From Diphasiastrum complanatum (Eukaryota; Streptophyta; Lycopodiopsida; Lycopodiales; Lycopodiaceae), in contig CM055107.1 in the NCBI GenBank assembly GCA_029204225.1, positions 50,983,227-51,047,226 of the forward strand: a stretch of DNA of 64,000 nt. The letters are read 5' to 3'. This document shows positions 53,300 through 64,000 of the stretch, in pieces. A program made the position numbers and the translations under genes. Under the pieces are notes generated by a model that saw only the letters and a program-made list of their open reading frames with translations, was not told the DNA's origin and ran no database searches. Position 1 is the first letter of the stretch; every line of letters starts with the position of its first letter.

Positions 53300-54461
53300 T
53301 GTTGTGCATATACTCCAGTATCTCTAAATGATTAGAATCTGATAGATTATGATTGACGAATCATAAATGTTTATGATTGACGGATCATAAATTGATACTT
53401 AAAGGTCATTAGATGATTATATGGAAATATGATGATTCTTAAGATGATGAGTAATTCTTGATCAATTGGTGGAGTTAAATTAAGAGTTGTTATTTGAACT
53501 CTAAATTTGTGTACAAACTTGAGATTGTTTGGATCTCACAGGCATTTTCAATAAGTGATTGTTTACTTATGAAAAATTTGCTTACCTTTACAGATTGTAG
53601 TCAAGGAATACTTGTGTACTGTTTTTCAGCCTAGAATCTCCGGTTAATTAGGAGCAATTAAGTCTATTAAGATTGAATGGTTGCTATTTTTTGGCATATG
53701 ATGCTAGAGATAGAGCACTTATCTCAGGAGAGTATTTGGGGTACTCAAGACTGAGTTGAAGTCATTTTTATCTTGATGGATCTCCTAAGAGATTTTGGTG
53801 GGATGAGTTTTGTACCAAGAAGCATTTATGACAGGTCTACAAGTAATTGTGGATAGTCTTGGACTATAATTGTTTTGAATCTTTAACTTTTGAACATTGA
53901 TTTCCAATATAAGGTGAGGACTCACCCCGTGATTCATGTAAATTGAAGTACATGAAGGTGATGTTATTAGATTGGAGAGAATCAAACCCAATAGGGAAAT
54001 TTATCTTTTAGTGTACTTCTAAAAGGTCGATATAGTATTTTAGTGTAGAGATAGATAATTTGAGAATTATCCCATCTCTAAATACTTATCTGATACTGAA
54101 GTCAGACTAAAGATTGATATTCAGAGTAATCGTGAAAGTTAAATGATTGATTTGTTAGCTTTTAAACTTAATCTTCAAGTTTGGTCGACTGCTCATCCGG
54201 TGTATTATGTAAATTTAGTTTATATGATGATGACAGTTTGATGTGTTGAAGATTTTGCCCATTTGGAAGATTTATCGCTCAATGTACCTTTGGACCCTGA
54301 ATGAGTACTCAGGATCAGAGGCAAACAATTGAGAAATTGTTCTATCTTTGTGTGCTTGCTTAGGTTGATTGGTCAAATTGAGGATAATGATTCATGGGAA
54401 GCGTTAAAAGCATACAATTTGGGTTTTCCCTAGTTACTCGTTTTGAGGACAGAACTGGTTT
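53300..54461 (+). pseudogene. E1 interior, right part: integrase and chromodomain remnant
   Basis: Continuation of element E1 on the far side of the chromovirus. Most of it is unreadable. Near 54,195 the plus strand reads H-P-V-Y-Y-V-N-L-V-Y, comparable to the H-P-V-F-H-V-S-L-L-K end of gypsy integrase, and near 54,310-54,450 R-I-R-G-K-Q-L-R-N-C...D-N-D-S-W-E-A-L-K, comparable to the chromodomain tail of chromoviruses. Several stops are present. This suggests that E1 is also a chromovirus, much older than the one inside it. Confidence 0.5.
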
Positions 54462-54474
54462 AAGGGGGGAAGAA
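54462..54474 (+). promoter_or_regulatory. E1 polypurine tract
   Basis: AAGGGGGGAAGAA directly before the LTR start TATTATGTCC. Confidence 0.75.
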
Positions 54475-54663
54475 TATTATGTCCATGTCTTGTATAGGGA
54501 ATCGAAATAATTCCTGATGTGGATAGCCAGTCACTCCAGGTGTATATGGTTATTAGTTATGCCTCGTCATTTCGGGCTTGGCCTGTAAAGTGATTAATAA
54601 TCATATGAGGGCCTAGACCTATAATTGGACATAGGAGCACATGCATAGTGAATGACTGCTTTA
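54475..54663 (+). mobile_element. E1 3' LTR, first 190 bp
   Basis: It follows the polypurine tract, is closely similar to 5,752-5,945, and breaks off at gactgctttaatgc, where gypsy integrase sequence of another element begins. Confidence 0.75.
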
Positions 54664-55409
54664 ATGCTAAAAACTATTGTTGAGTTTATGTTTCGGAATA
54701 TCATAACCCGATATGGTTGTCCTTTGGAACTTGTAAGCGACAGAGAGACACCCTTTCTGAACGATACGATTCGTCTGCTTACAAAGCACTTCATGATCAA
54801 ACATCGAAAGAAAACTGCATACAACCCAAAGGCCAATGGTTTGACTAAGGAGTTAATGACATATTGTGTAAAATCTTGAACAAGGTCACAACAATGCACA
54901 CATCAGATTGGGATCAGAAGTTGCCATATGTTTTATGGGCGTATCGAAATGTTGAAAAAGTGACCATGAAACAGACACTTTTCTATCTGGTTTATGGCAT
55001 GCACCCGATATTTTCTATTGAATTTGAATTATCGACTTACCGACTATAGATTGAATCTCGATCTGATGAAAACTCGAGTCTAAAGGAGAGATTTTTATCG
55101 ATTGAAAAGCTAGAAGATAAACGAAATCAAGCTCTGATTGACACAACAAAAATTCAGTTGCAACAAAAGAGAAGCTTCGATGATTCAATAAAGAAAGTTG
55201 TTTTACAAGGAGACTTTGCTCTTTTGTACAACAATCGACATATCAAATTTTTAGGCAAGTTGCACACTCGTTGGGCACACTCGCTTGGATGGGTCCTTAC
55301 AAGGTTATTGAAATTTTCAACAATGGATCCCTCCAACTAGATGATCTACTAGAAAATTTGCAACCGACAACAGTAAATGGCTCCCGTGTGAAGAAATACT
55401 ACTTGTAAG
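54664..55409 (+). pseudogene. Ty3-gypsy integrase (Athila/Tat-like)
   Basis: Plus-strand integrase core and C-terminus: N-I-I-T-R-Y-G-C-P-L-E-L-V-S-D-R, K-T-A-Y-N-P-K-A-N-G-L-T-K-E, then after a frameshift W-D-Q-K-L-P-Y-V-L-W-A-Y-R and L-V-Y-G-M-H-P-I-F-S-I-E-F-E. The C-terminal part has G-D-F-A-L-L-Y-N-N-R and, after another frame change, G-P-Y-K-V-I-E-I-F-N-N-G-S, ending N-G-S-R-V-K-K-Y-Y-L and a stop at 55,407-55,409. The catalytic Glu position (N-G-L-T-K-E instead of N-G-x-x-E) looks altered. This style differs from the chromovirus next door. The first catalytic Asp region is cut off by the junction at 54,663. Confidence 0.82.
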
Positions 55410-55917
55410 TATTTTCATTTTTTTATTTATTTTTTGCTATTAATTATTTAATTAGTTTATTTTAAATTATTTACTTTAATTATTTAAGCTATTTATTTAA
55501 TTATTTCAATTAATTTATTTTATTTATCCACCTATTGAACGAATGTTTGTTAATTTTTTTTTTAAATGTTCGTTCTTTAGTTTGTAAGATGTATTGATGG
55601 ATTTTTTATACTTCCAACATTCAAGAATATAGAAGAATATTTTATAGCATCGAATAGTTGGAACTTGGATTCTATATTTATTCCTCTAATTTGACGTAGG
55701 ATTTCTAGTTAATACATGACGACGAACGCTTTTTGTATAGACATATGTACTCATGGAACCTCGCGCGATCATTATTACTCGTTCTCCGTTCGTTTTGTTA
55801 CTTACACCAATTTTCTTGTCATTTTCATTTTATCTCATCCACGCTTACTTCTTTGTTTTGATGCTTTCAAGCTCTCTTGCTTACTGCTACCATCGCAATC
55901 CATCACTCATACTTATG
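55410..55917 (+). other. AT-rich spacer after integrase
   Basis: Thymine-rich spacer (ttatttaatt repeats) between the integrase stop and the next ORF. No coding motif. Confidence 0.45.
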
Positions 55918-57622
55918 ATCATACTATCAGCAATGGCGACTGGAATAGTGATACCTGCAAATGTTAATTGGAAAGTGAGAAGCAAGATGAATATCGTAGA
56001 ATTTTAGGTGCTTGCGAATCAATATAGATTGGGATTCATGCTCCAGATTGATCCATCCACTGTATTGATTGAGGTAAGTAATGAGTTTGTTCAGGGCATC
56101 TTGGATGTTACGGACGTTGTAGTCCTTGTGCATGTTCGTAATGTTCAAATGAACATATTTGAAGCTACCTTTGCTGCTGCTCTCCAACTACATAACAATG
56201 ACACAGTTCCTCTAGCCTTATCCAGAGAGGACATTGATGAAAGCAATTATTTTCATGGCAATTTTTTCATGCTGAACAAAGGGTACAAGATCTCCATGAT
56301 CAACGATGTGTCTGCACAATTTTTGTAAATAATATTAACATATCCTTTTTGGAACAGATGCGGATGCGACCATTTCAGTCACAAATATTGGATATCTATT
56401 GGCAGCCACCAAGGGTCAGTAAATTAATTTTGGTAATAGCATTCAAGGCATTCCATTGCTCCATGAAGCATGGAAAATATGCGGCTTATGCAACGCATAT
56501 CTCACACATTTGTCGTATTCCAACGTTTTAATGGCATGGGAGCTCACCCGGTTGGAAGGAAGAAGGTCGACACCTGCAGCTCCACTACATGTTGATCTCT
56601 CCAGCATGGTGATGATGACCAACAAACGGAAGCGGGGTCGAGTCAAGCTACACAGGACTTAGGGCCAAAAACTTCAGATGCTGATGCTACTACTGCCAAC
56701 AGAACACAGGATGTGGAGATGTTGGATGACGATGCCTCTGATGCTGCAAATTTTTGGATTGAAACAGCTACCGTTGAAGCTACCCAGCTCCCTGTTCATG
56801 TTGTTGCTGTTTCTGATTCTACTTCTGCTTTTGTTGTCGAGCCACAATCTACCTAGGCCGACATATTACAACGAGATCAGACAGTAGAACCATAATCATC
56901 AGCTTGATTTACTACTTTATCTCCTACGGTTCAGCAAGCAATTATGTATATATGAAATGTAGATGCTGTGATCTAGGAATATGACATTAAGATTGTCAAA
57001 ATACAGGGGCAGAATGAGGAATTGAAGAAAAAGATGACAAAATTATTGTCTCAGCTCAACATCGTCGAGCAGAACAAGAAATTTGAGACCACGTTGCGCA
57101 AGGCGCACGATTATTCATTGACTCTTCAGTCCAAATTGGACAAGAGCAAAAAAAAAATGATGCACAGAAGAACATTATTACATTTGATGCAGATCGAAAG
57201 GCTCTAAATAATAAGATAGATTTCTACTAGAAGAAGAGCGAGGAGCAACAACTCGACAACGAGAAGCTGACAAGAATAAATGCTGAGACAAGCATAGACA
57301 TTTCTATAGGATTCCCTTCCGGGAGAGAGCTCTTTCAGCCTCTGTCAAAAAAAATAATAGGTTCGAAGAGGAGCTGATTGACCTTAAAGAATTGACTGAA
57401 GCCAGTTGTCCTGGTGTGGATGCACATGACGAGTACACACAAGCAATTAAAAATATCAAAGAACTTATGGCAAAGATGGCTACATTGCGAATTGACAGGA
57501 GACCTCGATAGTACTACGTTGCTCAACTACGTAGGTGTGGAGGCGCATGAAGAATTCAAAAACTCTATAGTTGAGAATGATAGGCTGAAGAGGGAGCTCG
57601 AGGCCTACAACGAGAAATGAAG
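55918..57622 (+). pseudogene. accessory 3' ORF downstream of gypsy integrase
   Basis: A decayed ORF of about 1.7 kb follows the integrase on the same strand. It starts M-A-T-G-I-V-I-P-A-N-V-N-W-K-V-R. After a stop at 56,007 it continues N-Q-Y-R-L-G-F-M-L-Q-I-D-P-S-T-V-L-I-E-V and S-N-Y-F-H-G-N-F-F-M-L-N-K-G-Y-K-I to a stop at 56,326. An acidic Thr/Ala-rich stretch follows (D-V-E-M-L-D-D-D-A-S-D near 56,710), then a Lys/Glu/Gln-rich coiled-coil-like part (57,005-57,200 and up to R-L-K-R-E-L-E-A-Y-N-E-K before TGA at 57,620). Several stops and frame changes. I do not recognise a named domain; there is no signal peptide or membrane segment, so it does not look like an envelope protein. Confidence 0.5.
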
Positions 57623-57689
57623 GACACAATCTATGCAAAGGAGCTGGAAGTAGAGACAAATCCTACAGACACCTTGTGATCAAGGTGCT

Positions 57690-58057
57690 CACGAGCTTCA
57701 ACTTCTTCTCGAATCTCGATTATTGCTTTTTTGAGAGTCATTTGTGGATCTTTGGCTAGTAGTATTCAAGTAGTCTAGAAGGATCTTGGTAAAGCTCGTA
57801 ATAAGTAGGTGAGTTGCTTCTCTGTTGAGATTGCATTGTCTACTCCAGTGTTGTGTATTGAAAGGAACAAATCCTTCATCTTTCTGATAAAGGATGTGAG
57901 GTCTTTGCCATCCCATCGTAGGTTGGTCAGCTGGTCTTCGAGAATCATTATCTGGCTGCGAGATTTTGTTTGGAACCTGGTCAGTAAGTCTTGCTGCAAC
58001 GTGGGTACGAATAGAATGTCGTCCAATCTTCAATTCTTGTCGTTCGTGTTGAGCCAT
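57690..58057 (-). pseudogene. copia protease end joined to gag UBN2 domain
   Basis: Minus strand. The protease tail D-D-I-L-F-V-P-T-L-Q-Q-D-L-L runs straight into gag residues (S-R-S-Q-I-M-I-L-E-D-Q-L-T-N-L, I-R-K-M-K-D-L-F-L-S-I, L-T-Y-L-L-R-A-L-P). In a normal element gag comes first, so the order is reversed here. Confidence 0.7.
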
Positions 58058-58553
58058 AGTGAACCAGTGCCATTCACTTGGTGTCTTGATCCGTCTCCAA
58101 GAACTATGTATCTGAATGGATTTGTGCTGCGAAAGTCAGCCATTATTCATCCAGATGTAATGAAGTGAGAGGTTGCTCCCGAATCGAGGATGACCTCTTG
58201 TGTGTCAGATGTTGAGGTTGCACACATATCTGCACATAGGTAGGCTATCGCATTACCAAGTTCGTCATTTCTTCGCCCATTTTCAAGCTTTCGGGTTCTT
58301 CTACGTAAGATGAACTCTTGTGGTTCTCTTGTTTGCCTTGAGGTTGCTTGTTCCTCATATTCTAGTAGCAGTCCATAGTTGCATGACCTTTCATGTGGCA
58401 ATGGATACATTCAATATTCGAGTTCAGCCAACATGTATCAACTGTGTGGTCTTCTCGCTTACATCTCATGCATGTTTTCTCAGGATTGAGATCAACAGAT
58501 AGAGATAGTCGCCAAAGGCGCCAAAGGCAAATGGAAGAACAAAGGCAACCCAA
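58058..58553 (-). pseudogene. copia double zinc knuckle and protease
   Basis: Minus strand from the right. Two intact CCHC knuckles, C-M-R-C-K-R-E-D-H-T-V-D-T-C (about 58,472-58,430) and C-I-H-C-H-M-K-G-H-A-T-M-D-C (about 58,415-58,372), are followed by a stop and a charged linker. Protease E-V-I-L-D-S-G-A-T-S-H-F (about 58,190-58,150) and G-D-G-S-R-H-Q-V-N-G-T-G-S come next. Gag knuckles precede protease correctly, and the protease then leads into a second gag piece (57,690-58,057). The right end meets an LTR fragment near its palindrome. Confidence 0.78.
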
Positions 58554-58578
58554 GATAGCAAGACGGATCCAACAAATT

Positions 58579-59419
58579 CACACATGTGGGGAACCACAAG
58601 AAATGTGTGAATGATCTTTACCATGCCTTGTGATGGCACACAAATCACCTGCAGAGCAATCCTACAATCTACCAACAAATCTATGGCTAGAGCACAATCT
58701 AGAATGCTACAGATCAAAGATTAATTCTTCACAAAAAGAGAAAGTACACAAGCAAGATCATGTATGAAGAAGACACAAAATCTGAGTTAGAGAGAGAGAG
58801 AGAGCAATTACAAGCAAAATAGAATGAGATCCAAATTTGACATTATGACATTACCAATACTTGATTCTTCATTAAAAATGAGTGAGAATGATATGTACAT
58901 ATATAGGAGAGCGAAAATTTGTGGTACTCCTTGCATTCAATGCATATCCTACATCTATTTGAGTGCAAACTACCGTTTATCTTGACACCTAAATGCTTGC
59001 ATGCACAGATTGCACCTAACTTCTACCTACTTTCTCCAAATGGCAATTTCTCAACTAGCCACGTACAAAACTACATGCATGTGTCCATTAGAGTGTTTGC
59101 ATGCCTTGCATGTCACAATGGAAACTTAGGACATAATGCATTTATTATAGCTCGAGTTTCTACTAGGTCATATTTGATCAATTCCATGTGAAATTCTACA
59201 TGCATGTCAAACTAGACATTGTCAACATCATTGCATGTCATACTAGACCAATGACACTTTATCATGTCATTGGAATTTGATCCACCTAACCCAAACTCGC
59301 CCTATTCTACAAGGATATGTGCTCAATTCACATACCTTTGATATGTACAAAGTATTTACATCGGTAGGACCCCCAAACATCAACAAACATAAGATAAAGA
59401 TGTTTTACAATTTTTAACA
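58579..59419 (-). mobile_element. 3' LTR of element C, truncated at a palindrome
   Basis: On the minus strand it starts TGTTAAAAATTG at 59,419, directly after the purine tract TTTTGAGGAG, and runs to CACACATGTG at 58,579-58,588, where copia gag sequence of another element begins. It shares the (GA)n run (58,789-58,803) and other blocks with 16,668-17,447. About 840 bp; the part beyond the palindrome is missing. Confidence 0.65.
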
Positions 59420-59429
59420 CTCCTCAAAA
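59420..59429 (-). promoter_or_regulatory. polypurine tract of element C
   Basis: TTTTGAGGAG on the minus strand abuts the LTR start. Confidence 0.6.
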
Positions 59430-59602
59430 TATATCTATCTGATGTTGGTGAAAATCCTTTGAGTGTGGATTCTTTGCTTTGCATTTGAAGTGAAGATGAA
59501 CAAAGAATCCATCATAGCAGCACACTTATCAAATTCAGGATAAGATCTCCTTAGTAGAAATCTTTTCCAGATGCCTTTGAAAAATTTTCCACCAATTTGC
59601 CA

Positions 59603-60245
59603 CTATGTTGATATGCCTCCTCCATGCCTGATGTAGATCCTGGGTTTGCAAAGTTCTTTTGCATGAAGAGGGCTGCATAAGAATATGAAAAATTTGAGGC
59701 TTCTATGCCTCAACATGATCACAAAGATCATATAGATCAAGATTATACCATGAGCAATATTCAAGATTAAGCACACTAGCTTTATTAGTTCAAACTCTAT
59801 GAACTCTATCCAAAATGGATCTAATCTTGAAACCATACTCTAACTTGATCAAATTGAGGCTAAATACTTTCTTGAGGGTGTAAGTTTCCTTAGTGGATGC
59901 TTCACTTCACCTCACAAGAAGTTTACAACATGCCTCTTCAAATGAAGGAACATATTTTTCAATATGTTTGAGCTTGTTCTTATTCTTGCTCTTACTCAAT
60001 TTAAGAGCATTCAAATGATGGTACAATGTCTTGCCTTCTAGATGTTTTGGAAACATAATCAAGTCGTCAATGACAAGAATTAACTCCAAACTAAAGACTT
60101 CATTCAAAACTAGAATAGTTTTACTTGAACTTTGAGATGAACAAATCTCAACTAAGCAAGATACAACATCAACCAAAGAAAGAGAACCATAGGTGAGTAG
60201 AATAGAATGAATACGACCTTCACTTATCCTTTCTTTTCCATGAAA
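59603..60245 (-). pseudogene. module X, element C
   Basis: Minus strand, between gag (with an insertion) and the polypurine tract. It reads F-H-G-K-E-R-I-S-E-G-R-I-H-S-I-L, matching F-Q-G-K-E-K-H-I-S-C-G-I-H-H-I-L of copy B. Then come S-S-K-T-I-L-V, L-Y-H-H-L-N-A-L-K-L-S-K-S-K, C-C-K-L-L-V-R and a stop at 59,907. After it follow E-A-S-T-K-E-T-Y-T-L-K-K-V-F-S-L-N-L-I, G-F-K-I-R-S-I-L-D-R-V-H and, in another frame, S-V-L-N-L-E-Y. The order is the same as in copies A and B. Neighbouring 59,430-59,602 is the untranslated end. Confidence 0.6.
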
Positions 60246-61331
60246 TAAGAACCAAAAAGGACTCGGCCTTGTACAATGATGAAGATGTAGGACAGGTAGA
60301 TCATCATCAGTATCTCTGGGAGATGGGCGAGCTATTCAGGTATAGCTTATGGTGAGGTTTGTGTACATTCATTCGTTGAGTCCTTGGTAGAATCTTGTGC
60401 TTGGAGCATGGGGAATGGATGGGGATCAGCTTTCAGGACTTATTGGACAGGATGTCAAGGCAAAGCGGCTTGGACCATAGCTTTGTTTGGGAGATACATC
60501 AGGGATGAGGCTTGGAGAACTCATTGGTTCAATATGGTTGATCTTGGATGATGTATGAGGACATCTATGTGATATGCTTGGACGTGAGAGCATCTTGATA
60601 CAGGTGCAGGCCATGGTTGAGGACCCGATTTGGTGACCAGTGGTGTAGCAGCGGATCTATAGGTAGCACAGGTGTTGGTACAACAGGATACCACTTATGG
60701 ACAGACATTGGTCATGTATTTGATGCTTTATCATTCGTGTTGGTTTGCTTTATCATTCGTGTTGGTTTGCATGAGTGGGCTTGCATGTTGCCTTGTCACG
60801 GGAGTCTAGATCTGAGTCGCAGTTTTATGTGGTTGTGCATTTGCTACAATAAAACAAAGTAGTCATTTTATGCTCTTTGACTTGTCATTATGTCTACTAG
60901 TTGTTTATCCAGTGAGGGTATAGTCTTATGGTGGCAGTAAGATTTCCTCAGGTTGAGCCTTAGTCGCTCATTTATGTCAGCTTTGTAGGTTTGTGCTTGT
61001 AAGTGTCTGATAGGATGTCAGCCTAGCTAGATGGAGGATGTAAGTGTCATGGTGGCAGTGGGATTTCCTCAGTTTGAGCCATGTCGCTCATGTGGTCCAC
61101 TTGTGTTCAAGTCGGATTGGGGACGAGTCAGTTCGTCGAGAGTATGGTAGACTCTCTATATGAGCATTGTGGTTGCATGATACTTTGTGAGTCAAACCTG
61201 GTGGTTTGTTGGTGTGCTTTAGTGTGAGTCAAGTACAGAGTAGCAGGATATGCATAACATCTTTTGGACACTCTAGACATTGTTACAAATTATTGTTTTT
61301 CACTCTTATCACATTTGAGCTTAAGGGAGAG
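60246..61331 (+). mobile_element. 3' internal part of an inserted LTR element, non-coding
   Basis: This sequence interrupts element C and leads into a polypurine tract (TTAAGGGAGAGA, 61,320-61,331) and LTR. It has no readable coding motif. It contains a 22-bp tandem repeat (about 60,727-60,770) and a block gtggcagt..gatttcctca that occurs twice with offset 121 bp (60,930 and 61,051). The 5' half of the element is missing. Confidence 0.5.
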
Positions 61332-61794
61332 AGTTAGAAATCAGCTTGTGATCTGATTCTTTAGTATAAGCTCTAAATGTGATGATAATTATTATACAGT
61401 TTATTTGGTTTACTGTATATGGTTGTGATCGGGACGTGACCTGTTAGGATATATTGATCGGGCATTGATCCCATAGACGGCTACTTGGGTTAGCCGAGTA
61501 GCCACACGTAGGAAGAAATTAGCCTGTACAGTGATTTTGAGTTCATTATGCTATACTCAGGGGCATGTCCTGGGTTTGTCAGTATATGTGGCCATATTGG
61601 GCCTAACCCTAGTTTGGCAGGTGGTAGGCCAGTTTAGTGACACCTGTTGAGCCCATGCAGTTTGGGGCTTTGCTATCTGTACAGTGTTTTCTTCATAATA
61701 GACTTAACTTTTGTTGTGCCATCTTTGAGAGTTTGTGAGGAGTGGCTATGGTGATTGTGTGATGTGATCTGCATACCGCACTAGATCCTAACAG
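61332..61794 (+). mobile_element. LTR of the inserted element (463 bp)
   Basis: It begins AGTTAGAAATC after the purine tract and ends AGATCCTAACA at 61,794, so the tips GTTAG/CTAAC are inverted repeats; the first T of TG has decayed to A. Immediately right the gag of element C resumes. Confidence 0.65.
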
Positions 61795-62520
61795 AATTTC
61801 AACTCAAGATACATCATTAAATGGTAAAACGAAAAAACTAGGCATCATGAGAGATACCTCTCCACAACTTGCATGCAAATCGTCAATGATAAAATTGGCT
61901 TGATCTTCTTGAGTCTTCTTCTTGAAGATAGAAGAATGAGTTGAATCATCTTCTACTCCTCCTTTGTCTTTGTCCTTTGATTTGTTCTTGGTGAAGGCTT
62001 GAGAAAATTTGTTCTTGCTCCTCCCTCTTGACTTGATCTTGGCAAAGTGAGCTTTGCCACAGCCACCATCCTTTCTTGAAAGTGTGTTGATCTTCATCAG
62101 CTTGTTCTTTTGCCTGCATTCTTCAGCAATAAGAATATCATGTAGAGCCTCCATAGATGGTAGCTCCTCCTTGATAGCATAAGTTTGTACAACATCTGCA
62201 TACTCTTCACTAAGTCCATTAAGGACTACTTGAACAAGTTGACTATTCTCTAGAGTATCTCCTATGCATGCTATCTCTTTGTGAAGATCTTCTCTCATTA
62301 CAAAACTTGAAGCACTTTCATCAACTCTTTGGAAACTAGAAAAGATTCAATTTCTAAGAGTAAAAAGTCTTGATGTGATCTTTGCTTCAAAAATTTTCTT
62401 AACGATTTCCCAAGTCTGCTTGGTTGAGATACATGAATTTATTTCTCTCAACATCTCATCAGAGATGTTCAATTTATGATATGAAGAGAAATTTTTGCTC
62501 TCTTCTTGAATCTCTGAGCT
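61795..62520 (-). pseudogene. Ty1-copia gag of element C
   Basis: Minus strand: L-N-I-S-D-E-M-L-R-E-I-N-S-C and K-I-T-S-R-L-F-T-L-R-N (about 62,490-62,350). After a short break D-L-H-K-E-I-A-C-I-G-D, L-V-Q-V-V-L-N-G-L-S-E-E-Y and E-E-C-R-Q-K-N-K-L-M-K-I-N follow, then a lysine-rich tail (S-K-D-K-D-K-G-G). It continues into an acidic stretch and ends near 61,804 at the inserted LTR. No zinc knuckle is visible, so the nucleocapsid was lost. The N-terminus is cut near 62,520. It resembles the gag of element D and of 1,346-2,654. Confidence 0.8.
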
Positions 62521-62885
62521 CGTTGAAACCATTATGTATGCGGTTATTGTCCGAGGTAGTTTCTGCCTGTGGGCAGTTCGTTTGTATTTCTGCAGATACA
62601 AAGACCTGTTGGTCATTTTTGTGTATTTTTGCAGACACGAACTCGAAAGCTATAAAAGCTTTGTGCCTAGAAACATTAAGTTTCTTTATGTTCTTCATGT
62701 ACTAGTTTCATCTTGATATATAATTTGATGCAAGAAATAGTAAAGCATCCAACATGGATACTATTTTCTATATCAATTATGAATGTTTCTATTTTGATAA
62801 TTACATGATCATTGAGAGGAGATATATTCTTAGAATGGAGATTATTCTTAAGTTGGAACAAAGTAGTGTGGTTAAAATAGCAAGT
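62521..62885. other. no gene; unidentified repeat sequence
   Basis: A TATA-like gctataaaag lies near 62,650. The right part leads into a polypurine tract and is probably the 3' interior of the LTR element at 62,902. No coding motif. Confidence 0.35.
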
Positions 62886-62901
62886 AGAGTTGAAGAGAGA
62901 G
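62886..62901 (+). promoter_or_regulatory. polypurine tract
   Basis: Purine-rich run gagttgaagagagag before the LTR start TGTGAAAATTG. Confidence 0.6.
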
Positions 62902-63544
62902 TGTGAAAATTGTCAGCTATCTACTAGACTATTATTGGCAATTTGGAGGCCAAAGGTAGAAGTACACTTAGGAAAACATCTCTTTATGTTAATAAGACCT
63001 AAAAATAGTAATTTTACTATTTTTGAGAAGTACTTGATGGTTCAAGGTCTGATTTGGACCAAATGACTTTGCATTTAGAAATACATTGAATCTAGACTGG
63101 TTAACTAGGTTTTTGGTAAGTACTTGGAAATTACCGATTAGAGAAATAAGTGGCATATTTTCAAATGACATTTTGTTCCTATATATAGTAGGAACAACAT
63201 GGAGAAAAAAATCAAATGACATTTTGTTTGGAGAACCTTCTTCTTCTATTCTATTGTCTTCTTTTATCTCTTTTCTCTTGATATTGGTGATTCTATTGTG
63301 TAGAATGCATCTAAAGTTGTGTAGCTTGTATCCACACGTGTGAAGGACTGTTGTACCATTGTTGTAGTATGGATCAGACAATAGGCAATTGGATCTTAGT
63401 ATTCAATGTTTTTTATTCATGATTGAATCTAAACTAGCATGCTAGAATGGAGATTTCTACATTCTTGATGTTGTGTGATGTGCACTCAAGTAAGCCAAAG
63501 ATCATAGATCTATATGTGTCATCATTAAATCTGATTTTTTCACA
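62902..63544 (+). mobile_element. copia LTR (643 bp)
   Basis: It starts TGTGAAAATTGTC and ends TGATTTTTTCACA, the same tips as the LTRs at 13,793 and 32,696. A TATA-like ctatatatag lies at 63,179-63,188 and CACACGTGTG at 63,333-63,342, 211 bp before the LTR end. No primer-binding site follows, so it is a 3' LTR. Confidence 0.75.
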
Positions 63545-64000
63545 TTCCATAGTTGAAATAATGTACTTTGATAATGTTTTTGTTTTTTAGATTGTATAGT
63601 TGAATTGTAGAAGCAAGAGTATGTGACATGCCATCTATAGGTATCTTATATAATGTGTTGTATCTGAAGCATCACAACAAATACAATTTTATTCATGGAA
63701 AAATATTTCTTAAGAAGCTTGATAGTGGACTTAAACAGATGCCATGTTTTGAAGATGTCGACGAGATTTAATGTTGTGCATCCAAAGGGAGGGTTGGTAA
63801 TTTTTGGTTGTGCTAGGGTAAACTTGCTGACACTCATTCTTATCCTTACAGTTGAGGCTCTTTACTATAGCCTCTTGCACCTTCTTAAAAAACTTGTGTT
63901 TGAAAAAATAATGATATTAGATTCAAGCTTTTTGAAAATAAAGTAAAAATAGAAATCCAAATTTAAAAATTAGAATCACCTTTGAAATTCCTTTCCCATT
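63545..64000. other. no recognisable feature
   Basis: AT-rich sequence; no coding motif or repeat edge recognised. Confidence 0.4.

Overview
This is plant nuclear DNA made almost entirely of decayed, nested LTR retrotransposons. Every long coding signal is a piece of a Ty1-copia or Ty3-gypsy gag or pol gene. Primer-binding sites of the TGGTATCAGAGC type, polypurine tracts, microsatellites and AT-rich filler lie between them. The density, nesting and age of the elements suggest a seed plant with a large repeat-rich genome. A gymnosperm is plausible, but nothing here proves it. I find one probable host gene (39,504-39,846, minus), no tRNA or rRNA gene, no CRISPR array and no bacterial operon.

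Layout. 1-2,654: two direct copies of a minus-strand copia gag-protease fragment with a plus-strand gag fragment between them. 3,040-4,760: minus-strand gypsy protease-protease-RT. 5,190-5,945: small copia and gypsy pieces and an LTR start. 5,935-8,264: two copia gag-protease blocks facing each other. 8,858-10,120: mosaic of LTR and RT scraps in both orientations. 9,936-14,617: element K, a copia derivative with gag remnant, integrase remnant and a long ORF carrying two copies of an unfamiliar module that I call X. 14,618-15,095: copia RT. 15,096-15,725: a miniature LTR element (TRIM). 15,726-21,334: minus-strand copia gag-to-RNase H with its 3' LTR and an LTR fragment inserted. 21,350-23,046: plus-strand copia gag-integrase. 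23,047-30,050: AT-rich filler, satellite-like repeats, a gypsy LTR, microsatellites and LTR pieces. 29,386-31,189: element D (gag fused to X, minus). 31,203-33,386: copia RT-RNase H with its 3' LTR. 33,387-39,300: mostly filler, one gypsy RT scrap and a near-perfect hairpin. 39,504-39,846: host gene. 40,100-40,740: nuclease-like coding remnant. 40,757-54,663: an old gypsy element (E1) interrupted by a younger, complete chromovirus at 45,702-53,294. 54,664-57,622: gypsy integrase plus a further 3' ORF. 57,690-58,553: rearranged copia gag/protease. 58,579-62,520: element C (gag, module X, 3' LTR; minus), itself interrupted at 60,246-61,794. 62,886-63,544: polypurine tract and LTR.

The two most unusual signals are module X and a palindrome. 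Module X is a protein-coding segment present at least four times, lying between gag or integrase remnants and the 3' end of copia elements whose pol is missing. The palindrome CACACGTGTG, or its CpG-decayed form CACACATGTG, recurs in the copia LTRs about 180-210 bp before the LTR end, and several LTR fragments break off exactly at it.
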